From Chitinophaga rhizosphaerae (GTDB lineage Bacteria > Bacteroidota > Bacteroidia > Chitinophagales > Chitinophagaceae), in the NCBI RefSeq assembly GCF_003958645.1, contig NZ_RXLO01000002.1, forward strand, positions 372,001-436,000: DNA of 64,000 nucleotides, in the 5' to 3' direction. The notes below the pieces were generated by a model. It made no database searches, had not been told where the DNA came from, and worked only from the letters and a program-made list of their open reading frames with translations. A program made the translations under genes and the position numbers. Numbering within the stretch: position 1 is the stretch's first letter; each line of letters opens with the position of its first letter. This document shows, one piece after another, positions 17,334 through 25,432 of this stretch.

Positions 17334-19400
17334 ATGTCGTCGAAATTCAAACCTTTCGTTGCCCCCGAAGTTAAAATGAAGGAGCTGACGCTCAAGTCGA
17401 TACTCCTCGGATGCCTGGCCGGCATCATCTTCGGCGCCGCCACCGTTTACCTGGCTTTAAAGGCCGGTCTCACCGTATCGGCCTCTATCCCCATTGCGGT
17501 GATCGCCATTACTTTGGGCCGGAAGTTCTTCAAAACCACCATCCTGGAGAACAATATCATCCAGACCACCGGTTCCGCGGGCGAGTCCATCGCGGCGGGC
17601 GTGGTGTTCACTTTGCCGGGGTTCCTTTTCCTTTCCGCGGGCGAAATGGGCATCAGCAGCGGCGAAAAATACTTCGATTACCTGACCATCCTCGTACTGG
17701 CCATTTTCGGCGGGCTGCTGGGCACGTTGATGATGATCCCCCTGCGGCGGTCCCTCATCGTGAAGGAGCACGAAACCCTTCCCTACCCGGAAGGCACGGC
17801 CTGCGCGTCTGTACTGAAGGCAGGGGAAAAGGGCGGCACCTTTGCCAAAACGGCCTTCATCGGGCTGGGCGTGGCCTTGCTGTACGCCATGCTGCAAAAA
17901 GTGCTGCACGTGATCGCCGAAACGCCGGCCTACATGACCAAACAGGCCAATAAAATCTTCCCATCCGCCAAGCTTTCCGGAGAAATCACTCCTGAATATC
18001 TCGGCGTAGGCTATATCATCGGCCCCAAGATCGGCGGCGTACTCGTGGCAGGCGGCGTGCTGGCCTGGCTGTGCCTCATCCCCCTGCTGGCATCCCTCAT
18101 TCCGGGAGACATTGTTGCCGCACAGCTCGTGAAACTCGGTATGCTGGCCAATCTCCAGACTCCTGGCGGCCCCGGCGCTTGGGACCCCGCGGCGCATTCG
18201 TTCAACGACTGGTCGTCCGCCATTTACCAGGCATATGTGAAGCAAATCGGCGCGGGAGCCGTTGCGGCAGGTGGTTTCATCACCCTGCTCAAAACCATCC
18301 CCACCATTATCTCCTCGTTCAAGGACAGCCTCGGCTCCCTGAAGGAAAAAGGCGCCACCGGCCAAGTTCCCCGTACCGAAAAAGACCTTTCCTTTAAATA
18401 TGTGATCATCGGCAGCATCGTTTTGATCCTCCTCATGGCGCTTTTACCGCAGCTCCCAGGCGAGTCTATCCTCAATAAACTGCTGGTTGGCCTGCTGGTC
18501 GTGATTTTCGGCGCATTCTTCGTGACCGTGAGCTCCCGCATCGTAGGGCTCATCGGCAGCAGCAACAATCCCATTTCCGGGATGACGATCGCCACCATCA
18601 TGGGCACCTGCCTCATTTTCATCGCCGTGGGCTGGACGGGCAAGATCTATGAGCCCATGGCCCTCGTCGTTGGCGGCATGATCTGTATCGCAGCGGCCAA
18701 TGCCGGCGCTACTTCGCAGGATTTGAAAACCGGCTACATCGTGGGTGCCACGCCGCGCAACCAGCAGATCGCCCTGTTCGTTGGCGCGATCGTTTCGTCG
18801 CTGGTAATCGGCTGGACCGTCCACTACCTCGATACGCCCACCAAAGCCATGATGGACCAGGGCATTACCCACGCCATCGGCTCCCCCACTTATGCAGCGC
18901 CGCAGGCTACGCTGATGGCGACCCTTATTAAAGGTATCCTTGGCGGCGACCTCGACTGGCAGTTCGTGCTCGTGGGCGTATTCATCGCCATTACGTTGGA
19001 ACTTTGCGGGGTAAAATCCCTGTCGTTCGCTGTGGGCGCTTATCTCCCATTGTCTACCACCCTTCCCATCTTCATCGGCGGCGCGATCCGCGGACTGGTT
19101 GACTGGAAGCAGAAGCGTTCCGGCGTGCAGCTTTCGGCCGAAGAGGAAGAACTGGGCAAAGGCAACCTCTTCGCCACAGGCCTTGTGGCCGGAGGCGCAG
19201 TGTCCGGGGTGATCGTTGCCATACTTTCGGTGAACGATGGCATATCCGCCACGCTCGCGAAAGTGAGCGCGCATGAAGGGCTCGAGCGGGCGCTCGGTGC
19301 AGGCGGCTACCAGTTGCTGGGCGTACTGTTCTTCGCCGCGATGGGGTATATGCTGTATCGTATCGGCCGTCAGAAACAGGTTTCTATTGATAAACTCTAA
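17334..19400 (+). CDS. Oligopeptide transporter, OPT family
   Basis: 688 residues with about 14-16 hydrophobic segments. Typical OPT features are the N-terminal LTLKSILLGCLAGIIFGA, the LPYPEGTACASVL motif, and GGxG-rich membrane segments such as YIIGPKIGGVLVAGGVLAWL. Bacterial OPT proteins move peptides or peptide-like metal chelates into the cytoplasm. It follows the POT transporter but has its own terminator boundary. A small lipoprotein gene follows 13 bases later. Substrate cannot be told from sequence. Confidence 0.92.
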   Translation: MSSKFKPFVAPEVKMKELTLKSILLGCLAGIIFGAATVYLALKAGLTVSASIPIAVIAITLGRKFFKTTILENNIIQTTGSAGESIAAGVVFTLPGFLFLSAGEMGISSGEKYFDYLTILVLAIFGGLLGTLMMIPLRRSLIVKEHETLPYPEGTACASVLKAGEKGGTFAKTAFIGLGVALLYAMLQKVLHVIAETPAYMTKQANKIFPSAKLSGEITPEYLGVGYIIGPKIGGVLVAGGVLAWLCLIPLLASLIPGDIVAAQLVKLGMLANLQTPGGPGAWDPAAHSFNDWSSAIYQAYVKQIGAGAVAAGGFITLLKTIPTIISSFKDSLGSLKEKGATGQVPRTEKDLSFKYVIIGSIVLILLMALLPQLPGESILNKLLVGLLVVIFGAFFVTVSSRIVGLIGSSNNPISGMTIATIMGTCLIFIAVGWTGKIYEPMALVVGGMICIAAANAGATSQDLKTGYIVGATPRNQQIALFVGAIVSSLVIGWTVHYLDTPTKAMMDQGITHAIGSPTYAAPQATLMATLIKGILGGDLDWQFVLVGVFIAITLELCGVKSLSFAVGAYLPLSTTLPIFIGGAIRGLVDWKQKRSGVQLSAEEEELGKGNLFATGLVAGGAVSGVIVAILSVNDGISATLAKVSAHEGLERALGAGGYQLLGVLFFAAMGYMLYRIGRQKQVSIDKL

Positions 19401-19413
19401 AATACCCGATCCT

Positions 19414-19938
19414 ATGTCTTATTCCACCAATACCCTCGCCCTGCTCGGCATCCTGCTTTTCGGCGCAGGTTGCAGCAGCGATAAAGATGTGGAGCCCGAG
19501 CGCAGGTTCATCTCGTTCCAGATGAACGGAAAAGTCATGCTTTCCGAACAGCGGAACATGGTGTATTATGCGCCCGGCGACAAGTCTGACACCGACCCTA
19601 CGAACGATAAAGCCCAGATGCTCATCCAGGGCTACACTTACGACAAAGATGCGGTGCTGATCCACATCATGGGAGACGACGTGGTGATTAAGCCCGGCGT
19701 TTACACCAACAACCAGCCCGGCAACGCATTCACGATCGAGAAATTCCCGACGATGGAATTCATCCGGGCCGACGAAACCACCGGCAACTGGCGCGTCACG
19801 ATCCACCAGGTGAAAGACAACCTGGTGATCGGGGAATTCAGCGGAACGGCGGTATCTATGGACCAGGGAACGATCCACCAACTGACGCGCGGCTACTTCA
19901 AACTGAAATGCCAGACGAACGGGCCGGCCATCCATTAA
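19414..19938 (+). CDS. Hypothetical lipoprotein
   Basis: 174 residues from the ATG at 19414; upstream the frame overlaps the transporter gene and lacks homology to a leader. It starts with a lipoprotein signal (hydrophobic LALLGILLFGAGC, with the lipidated Cys at about residue 20 followed by SSDKD). The rest is a soluble beta-rich domain with no family I recognise. It lies 13 bases after the OPT gene and may be co-transcribed. Attachment to the outer membrane is inferred. Confidence 0.8.
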   Translation: MSYSTNTLALLGILLFGAGCSSDKDVEPERRFISFQMNGKVMLSEQRNMVYYAPGDKSDTDPTNDKAQMLIQGYTYDKDAVLIHIMGDDVVIKPGVYTNNQPGNAFTIEKFPTMEFIRADETTGNWRVTIHQVKDNLVIGEFSGTAVSMDQGTIHQLTRGYFKLKCQTNGPAIH

Positions 19939-19965
19939 TCCGCATATCAGATTTTCATGATAAAC

Positions 19966-19998
19966 AATCCCCCATCGTTTTGCATCGATGGGGGATTT
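19966..19998. terminator. Bidirectional terminator between convergent genes
   Basis: Twelve-base stem AATCCCCCATCG (19966-19977) / CGATGGGGGATT (19986-19997) lies between the convergent lipoprotein gene and HtrA-like gene. T-rich flanks are short on both sides. Confidence 0.75.
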
Positions 19999-20004
19999 CC
20001 ATTT

Positions 20005-20922
20005 TCAGGCAACGCGCTCCGATGGCGTGATCCGCAGCTCCACCAGCCGGTTTTGCCGGATCAGCCGGATAAACTGGAACTGCCCGATCTTGTCGCGGTC
20101 CAGCAGACGGAAAAGCACGTCAGCCGTTTCCACCGGCTGGTCGTTGAACGACACTACGATGTCTCCGTCTGCCACACCGGCCTTGTTGGCCGGCCCGTCC
20201 CGTTCCACCCCCGTCACGAAGAGGCCGGATTTATTTTTCAGTTCCAGTCCGCTTCTCAGTTTGGGTACCAGGTTCACCTGTTGCAACATCATCCCGAGGT
20301 ATGCTCTCGACACCTTTCCGCTTTTCATCAGTTCCGCCGCGATCAAACGCGCCGTATCGATGCTGATGGCGAAGCAAAGCCCCTGCGCACCACGGATCAT
20401 CGCGGTATTGACGCCGACCACTTCGCCGCGGTAATTGATAAGCGGGCCGCCGGAATTGCCGGGATTGAGGGCCGCATCCGTCTGGATGAGCCCGTCGATC
20501 GAACGGCCGTTCTCACCGCTGAGCGAGCGCCCGAGGGCACTGACCACACCCGTGGTTACCGTATGCTGGAAACCCATGGGGTTGCCGATCGCGATCACCA
20601 GCTGACCGATCTGAAGGTCCGATGCGGCACCCAGTTGCGCCGGCTGGAAGTCGAAGGCGTTCGATTTCAGTATGGCGATGTCGGTATCGGGGTCTTCCCC
20701 AGCCAGCGTGGCAGGGTACACCGAACCGTCGTGCAGCATCACATTGAAATAACTTCCCTTATGCACCACATGGGAATTGGTGAAGAGATAACCGTCGGAC
20801 GAAAAGAAGAATCCCGATCCCGTACCGGTCACTTGCCTGTTGGCATCCAGCCGTTCTATTTTCACGACTGATCTGCCGGCGGCTTCCACCGCCTGATGGA
20901 TGATCTGGGAAAATGCATCCAT
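20005..20922 (-). CDS. HtrA-like trypsin-fold protease with PDZ domain
   Basis: 305 residues. The trypsin-like domain shows the full triad: His51 (TNSHVV), Asp81 (DTDIAIL) and Ser157 (NPGNSGGPL). A single PDZ domain fills about residues 205-300 (NKAGVADGDIVVSFNDQPV). This is the domain order of DegP/HtrA, shortened. The protein begins MDAFSQIIHQAVEAAG with no signal peptide or membrane anchor, whereas HtrA proteins are normally exported. It may act in the cytoplasm or use a nonclassical route. It follows the fucose genes on the same strand after 89 bases but seems functionally separate. Confidence 0.9.
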   Translation of the reverse strand: MDAFSQIIHQAVEAAGRSVVKIERLDANRQVTGTGSGFFFSSDGYLFTNSHVVHKGSYFNVMLHDGSVYPATLAGEDPDTDIAILKSNAFDFQPAQLGAASDLQIGQLVIAIGNPMGFQHTVTTGVVSALGRSLSGENGRSIDGLIQTDAALNPGNSGGPLINYRGEVVGVNTAMIRGAQGLCFAISIDTARLIAAELMKSGKVSRAYLGMMLQQVNLVPKLRSGLELKNKSGLFVTGVERDGPANKAGVADGDIVVSFNDQPVETADVLFRLLDRDKIGQFQFIRLIRQNRLVELRITPSERVA

Positions 20923-21011
20923 AAAACCTCCTTGTTTAGGGTTTCATCCCTTCCAAAAACAAGCCACATCGAAATCCGGCCAATTTGACAGCGAATTCGA
21001 ATGCAGGAAGG

Positions 21012-21347
21012 TCATAACTGGTAAATCCGGTCCATAGACACCCATTTTTCGTTGCCGCTGGCCCAGGGGAGGGGCTGCTGGTACTTCCACATGAGCCGTT
21101 CCCAATCCTGCACGCGCGGATTGGCGGCGTCGCGGGCGGCTTTATCCTCGTTGCGGAAATCGTCTTCCGTTTCCATGATCATGAACAGGCGGTTGCCGGT
21201 GCGGTAGATTTGCATCTCCAGGATTCCGGCGTCGAGGATGCTTTTGCGTATTTCGGGCCAACCGTTTTCGGCTTTATGCCAATGTTCGTATTCGGCGATG
21301 AGGGCCGGATCGTTTTTCAGATCGAGGGCGAAGCAATGTCTTTTCAT
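21012..21347 (-). CDS. L-rhamnose/L-fucose mutarotase, RhaM family
   Basis: 111 residues, the usual length of the RhaM (DUF718) family, small dimeric alpha/beta barrel proteins that interconvert sugar anomers. Conserved segments are the N-terminal CFALDLKNDPALIAEYEHWH, the MQIYRTGNRLFMIME core and the C-terminal WVSMDRIYQL. In Xanthomonas a member of this family was assigned as an L-fucose mutarotase in the oxidative fucose pathway. Here it overlaps the aldose dehydrogenase gene by 4 bases and lies downstream of a fucosidase. Fucose is therefore the likely substrate, although the name RhaM implies rhamnose. Confidence 0.88.
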   Translation of the reverse strand: MKRHCFALDLKNDPALIAEYEHWHKAENGWPEIRKSILDAGILEMQIYRTGNRLFMIMETEDDFRNEDKAARDAANPRVQDWERLMWKYQQPLPWASGNEKWVSMDRIYQL

Positions 21348-22360
21348 ATATCAGGTGCGTAAAGATGGGTTTCCGCAAAATGTTCATCGATCAGGTTTTC
21401 CGCCGCCATTCTTTCCCAGAATGCGGCGGGAATGCTGGTTTTCAGGATATCGACCTGGCTGGCCGCACGGTAATCGGCCGTCATGTTCAGCGCGATGGAA
21501 CGTACTCCCGGCGCGCTTTTCGCGAAAGCGACGCAGGCGGCCGCCGGAAGGATGCCGAATTCCCGGCAAACGGTGTGCATCTTTTCGCGCCAGCGGTACA
21601 ACTCCGGATGGGTATGCGGCGACACCCCGCGGTAGTTATAAAAATCCTGTCCTGTTAAAAAACCGCCGTTGAAAACGGCCGCATTGACGATGGGAATCCC
21701 CTGCGCATCGAGCTGCCGCATAAATGCCACGAGCTCCGCCGGATGATGATGCATCGTGAAGCTATTGGCGATCATCACCCAATCCATTTCCACCACTTCG
21801 CAAATCGCCCTCACCACCGTCCAGTCTTTCGACCCGATCCCTACGCCGGTAACGCTTCCTTCCCGCTGCAGGTCTTTCAGCGCCACGTAGGCAGACAGCA
21901 CGTCTTCGAACCGCTGCTTACGGTCGGCCGGAGAAACCGCCGCCGCGAGGTATTCGTCTGGATCGTGGACAGACACCCAGCCCGCCCGGTACCCGTTCAG
22001 CAGGGCGTTTCCCTGTTCGTAGCAGGCCATTATCCCGTCGTAGCTGATCCGCTGCACGGCATCGTGCTGTAAGTCTTTCCAGACGCCGGGCTCGAAAGAT
22101 GGCTCTTTTCCCTTCAAGGCGGTCCGGTACCAGCCGAGCTTGTTGCTGATAACGACTTCCCCGGGACGGACATCCTGTTTCCGCAGCCCTTCGCCCAGCG
22201 TTTCCAATGCCAGGCCCGCGCCGTACTTGCCGGCCGTATCAAAAACCAGCGGGCCCGGGGCCATACGAACGCATTCCTCCACAATTCGCCATTTCGTTTC
22301 GGAAGGCCACGCTTCGTAAAGGTTCCCCAGGCCGCTGGTGCCGAAGATCAGCTCCGGCAT
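21344..22360 (-). CDS. Aldo/keto reductase, probable L-fucose dehydrogenase
   Basis: 338 residues from the ATG at 22360, chosen because AAGGAG lies 9 bases upstream and family homology begins at MPELIFGTSGLGNLYEA. The aldo/keto reductase tetrad is visible: Asp and Tyr in FDTAGKYGAGLALE, Lys in ISNKLGW and His in VSVHDPDEY. The family includes D-threo-aldose 1-dehydrogenase, which oxidises L-fucose to the lactone. Coupling with the mutarotase gene (4-base overlap) and the upstream fucosidase supports that role. The reading frame continues upstream without a stop into a SusD-like tail, a relic and not part of this enzyme. Confidence 0.88.
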   Translation of the reverse strand: MPELIFGTSGLGNLYEAWPSETKWRIVEECVRMAPGPLVFDTAGKYGAGLALETLGEGLRKQDVRPGEVVISNKLGWYRTALKGKEPSFEPGVWKDLQHDAVQRISYDGIMACYEQGNALLNGYRAGWVSVHDPDEYLAAAVSPADRKQRFEDVLSAYVALKDLQREGSVTGVGIGSKDWTVVRAICEVVEMDWVMIANSFTMHHHPAELVAFMRQLDAQGIPIVNAAVFNGGFLTGQDFYNYRGVSPHTHPELYRWREKMHTVCREFGILPAAACVAFAKSAPGVRSIALNMTADYRAASQVDILKTSIPAAFWERMAAENLIDEHFAETHLYAPDI

Positions 22361-22374
22361 TCGACATTTCTCCT

Positions 22375-22413
22375 TGCTTATCATACAAACTTCTTCATGC
22401 TTATCATACAAAC
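22375..22413. repeat. 16-bp direct repeat before the aldose dehydrogenase
   Basis: Two identical copies of TGCTTATCATACAAAC at 22375-22390 and 22398-22413, separated by 7 bases. They lie between the SusD remnant and the dehydrogenase start. They may be a slippage or deletion scar or a regulatory repeat. Confidence 0.7.
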
Positions 22414-22435
22414 AATGCAGGGTAGCCGCGGAACA

Positions 22436-22627
22436 GTAGTCCGGGTTTTGTTTTAACGCCGGCGCATACCGGTCGGTTTCCGTTTGCGGAATGGGCCAGA
22501 ATTGATATTTACCTTCATATTTCAGTTTGAAGTTCGGCGCGAGCGGTTCGGCGACGCAGCCGTTCAGCTGCTGCGTGGCGATGCCCCTGCGGCGCACATG
22601 TGAAAAGTATTCCCTTCCGGCCTGCAA
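22436..22627 (-). pseudogene. Remnant of a SusD/RagB C-terminus
   Basis: On the minus strand this stretch encodes YEGKYQFWPIPQTETDRY and then PALKQNPDY. WPIPQxE followed by LxQNPGY is the standard closing motif of SusD-family glycan-binding lipoproteins. Only the last 35-60 residues remain. The rest of SusD, a SusC partner, a start codon and the terminal stop are absent, and the frame runs on into the dehydrogenase gene. The match is best for 22436-22534; homology further upstream is unclear. It marks a polysaccharide utilisation locus that has lost its SusCD pair. Confidence 0.72.
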
Positions 22628-22679
22628 CGGACCGGTTAAACCAGATTGTATATTTCCGACTTGATGATGGTAGAAACGT

Positions 22680-24314
22680 TTACACCACGGCCCCTTCGAT
22701 CTTCAGCGCAAAAGCTTCCTTTCCCGGCGCCTGTGCGGGCAACTGAACTTCAAGCCCGCGTTCGCTTTGGCCGAATACCAATTCGGCATCATGACCCAAA
22801 AGTTTCACGGAAGAAACTTTCCCTTTGCCCGCAAGACTTTTGACGAGCGTCTTGCCTCCTTCCGGCCAGCCCAGCAAAATGGCGTAGAGCGTACTCCCTT
22901 TTTTGGTGAAGCGGATATCTTCCGCTGTAAAAGGTTTTCCTTTCCCTTCATTAAAATTCGCCGCAGCAATGGATGCGGCTGCTTCGGTAGCGGGCCCCTC
23001 GCCGAAAACCATCCACGGCCGGGTGCCATAGATCGCTTCACCATTTACCCGCATCCATGCGCCGATCGCTTCTACGATGGCCCGTTCCTGCTCGTCGATC
23101 GTGCCGTTTCCACGCACGGGCACGCTGAGCATGAGGTTCCCGTTCTTGCTCACCACATCGGCCAGGGTATGGATCACGGTTTTGGCGGATTTATACCCCT
23201 TTTTATCATAAGTACGCCGGTCGTAGTGCCAGTCGCCGATGCATGTATCCGTTTGCCAGGGCAGCGGTTCAATGACATTGCTCTGCCCCTTCTCCAGATC
23301 CCACACCAGGCATTTCCGCTGTTCCTCGTTGAGGATTTTTCCGGTGAGTACCGCTTCCAGCTTGCCGTTCTTTTTGATGCTGCTATTATAAAGATGCGCG
23401 GCGATGCGCAAGCCGACATCACTGACCGGCCACAGCGGGAGCACCGTATCGTCGAAATAAACGAGATCGGGATCGTAGTTGTCGATGAGCGCCCGGGTAC
23501 GTTTGAAGAATTTTTCGCAATAAGCTTTCGAAGGAATGGATGCGCCGTCTTTCCATTCCCACTTCTGTTGATTATAGCCGCCGGGTTTGCTCAGGGGGTG
23601 ATTCTGGACGTATAGCTCCTGCGGGTCCAGTCCATCCCACCAGGTGCCCTTTCCCTGTGCGGCGGTAAGATGCCCGTCGTACGGCACGCCGGCGAGGGGG
23701 CCCTTCTTATCGGACTGTTGTGCGGATTCGTACCAGGTCCAGGCGTGGGAAGCATGCACGCTCACGCCGAACGGGAGCCCGTGTTCCCGCGCAGCGGCGG
23801 CCCATCCGCCAACGATGTCTTTGTGAGGGCCAACGCGCGTGGAATTCCATTTGTGGTATTTATTGGGGAAAAGATCGAGATTATCGTGGTGATTGGCCAT
23901 GGCCACGAAAAACTTCGCGCCAGCGCCTTTATACAGACCTACCAGTTCGGAGGGGTCCCATTTGTCCGCTTTCCATTGGCGGATGACGTCTTTGAACCCA
24001 AACTTCGAAGGATGCCCGTATTTTTCGCAATGGTACTTGTACGCCTCCCCGCCTTCAAAATACATGTTCCGGGCATACCAGTCGCCGAACTCCGGCTCGC
24101 ATTGCGGGCCCCAGTGCGCCCAAAGCCCGAATTTAGCATCGCGGTACCATTCGGGGACAACGTAGTTGGAAAGCGAATCCCAGGTAGGCTGGAAAGGCTG
24201 GGCCGATTCGGGGGATAAAAGCCCGGAGAAGCCCGCCGCACGGCCGACAGCACCGGAAAGCAATAGCGATGGAATACCGGCGAGCGCGCCCTTGACCAAT
24301 GTCCTTCTTTTCAT
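22680..24314 (-). CDS. Alpha-L-fucosidase, GH29
   Basis: 544 residues from the ATG at 24314. The start is placed here because the protein then begins with a twin-arginine type signal, MKRRTLVKGALAG, followed by a hydrophobic stretch and AGA-like cleavage region. The GH29 catalytic barrel has FGLWAHWGPQCEPEFGDWY, NHHDNLDLF and LVYFDDTVLPLW, with the nucleophile expected among the Asp residues of YFDD. A C-terminal beta domain follows. It removes terminal L-fucose from glycans in the periplasm or outside. It is the first gene of the segment leading to the dehydrogenase and mutarotase and is divergent from an AraC regulator. Confidence 0.92.
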   Translation of the reverse strand: MKRRTLVKGALAGIPSLLLSGAVGRAAGFSGLLSPESAQPFQPTWDSLSNYVVPEWYRDAKFGLWAHWGPQCEPEFGDWYARNMYFEGGEAYKYHCEKYGHPSKFGFKDVIRQWKADKWDPSELVGLYKGAGAKFFVAMANHHDNLDLFPNKYHKWNSTRVGPHKDIVGGWAAAAREHGLPFGVSVHASHAWTWYESAQQSDKKGPLAGVPYDGHLTAAQGKGTWWDGLDPQELYVQNHPLSKPGGYNQQKWEWKDGASIPSKAYCEKFFKRTRALIDNYDPDLVYFDDTVLPLWPVSDVGLRIAAHLYNSSIKKNGKLEAVLTGKILNEEQRKCLVWDLEKGQSNVIEPLPWQTDTCIGDWHYDRRTYDKKGYKSAKTVIHTLADVVSKNGNLMLSVPVRGNGTIDEQERAIVEAIGAWMRVNGEAIYGTRPWMVFGEGPATEAAASIAAANFNEGKGKPFTAEDIRFTKKGSTLYAILLGWPEGGKTLVKSLAGKGKVSSVKLLGHDAELVFGQSERGLEVQLPAQAPGKEAFALKIEGAVV

Positions 24315-24353
24315 AACTGTTCGATACTTGGATAACGTGAATGAGTAACGATC

Positions 24354-24361
24354 CAAACTTA
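24354..24361 (-). promoter_or_regulatory. Putative -7 box of the fucosidase gene
   Basis: Minus-strand TAAGTTTG fits TAnnTTTG, 39 bases upstream of the fucosidase ATG. On the plus strand TACTTTAG at 24441-24448 is a weaker candidate for the AraC gene. The 24315-24468 divergent region is where an AraC-type operator would be expected, but no clear direct repeat was found. Confidence 0.45.
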
Positions 24362-24468
24362 CAACCGATCCTCCCCCGAAAACTTGCCCCAAACGGACTT
24401 TTTTTTGTATAAATCCGACCTTTTGCTAATTTTTTAATCCTACTTTAGCAGCGATAAGCCGCACCGTT

Positions 24469-25377
24469 ATGATCCAACGAAAATTCCAGCATACTTTTAC
24501 CTTATTGAATGTAGACCGCGTACAACTCGATACCCGGTGGAATTACCAGCACGTCATCAGCCCCTATTACCGGATCTATTATATCCACGACGGCGATGGC
24601 TCCCTGTCGGGTGCAGGAGGAACGGTGACGCTGGAGCCCGGGTTCCTGTACATCATCCCCAGCTTTACACTGTGTAATATGCGGTGCGACAGCCATCTCG
24701 ACCAGTACTTCGTCCAGTTTTTCGAGGATTCGACAGACGGGATTTCCCTTTTCGCGCAGCAGCGCAGCATTTTGAAAGTGGCGGCAACGGAAATGGATGG
24801 ATTATTGTTCAACCGACTGCTGGAAATCAATCCCGGCCGGGGCATCAACCGGTCCGACAATCCGAAAGTGTATGAGAAAGACGTGTATTACCGGGAGTAC
24901 CAGGAATTGAACAACCTCCAGAACATAGCGGTGTCCATGGAAACGCAGGGCATTCTGTGGCAACTGACGGCCAGGTTCCTCTCCCTACACGCTACAGACC
25001 GGCATTCCGCAACGCCCATCCCGGTAAAACTCGCCGAAACGCTGGACTATATCGCCCTTCACCTGCATGCGGAACTGACGGTCAATTTCCTCGCATCCCG
25101 CGTGAACCTGCATCCGGATTATTTTTCCCGGCAGTTCAAGGCGTTTACCGGCACCCGCCCCCTGAACCATATCCACGAAAAACGGATCGAACGGGCGCAA
25201 TACTTAATGGCCACCACCCGGCTGAGTTACGCCGAAATAAGCGCCCAGCTGGGATTTGGAGACATTTCCCACTTCTCGAAAGCCTTTCGGAAATCGACCG
25301 GCATGGCGCCGAGAGACTACCGGAAACAGCTATTCCTCGTAGGTTTCCAACATCCCCCGAAAAATAATTCAGAATAG
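24469..25377 (+). CDS. AraC-family transcriptional regulator
   Basis: 302 residues. The N-terminal half is a cupin-like sensor (YYIHDGDGSLSGAGGTVTLEPGFLYIIPSFT). The C-terminal 100 residues carry the two helix-turn-helix units (TVNFLASRVNLHPDYFSRQFKAF and then YAEISAQLGFGDISHFSKAFRKSTGMAPRDYRK). It is divergent from the fucosidase gene with 154 bases between the start codons, so it most likely controls the fucose segment in response to a sugar. The ligand is inferred from neighbours only. Confidence 0.9.
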   Translation: MIQRKFQHTFTLLNVDRVQLDTRWNYQHVISPYYRIYYIHDGDGSLSGAGGTVTLEPGFLYIIPSFTLCNMRCDSHLDQYFVQFFEDSTDGISLFAQQRSILKVAATEMDGLLFNRLLEINPGRGINRSDNPKVYEKDVYYREYQELNNLQNIAVSMETQGILWQLTARFLSLHATDRHSATPIPVKLAETLDYIALHLHAELTVNFLASRVNLHPDYFSRQFKAFTGTRPLNHIHEKRIERAQYLMATTRLSYAEISAQLGFGDISHFSKAFRKSTGMAPRDYRKQLFLVGFQHPPKNNSE

Positions 25378-25432
25378 CCGCGCGCTGGGTTTCCGATTGC
25401 CGTAAATTGCATTCCTAAACCCATCTCCTCCC

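Noticed and set aside
22361-22627. SusD-like tail as a true N-terminal domain of the aldose dehydrogenase
   Set aside because: The frame has no ATG before it, the dehydrogenase has its own ribosome-binding site and full-length fold, and the tail is the very end of another protein family.
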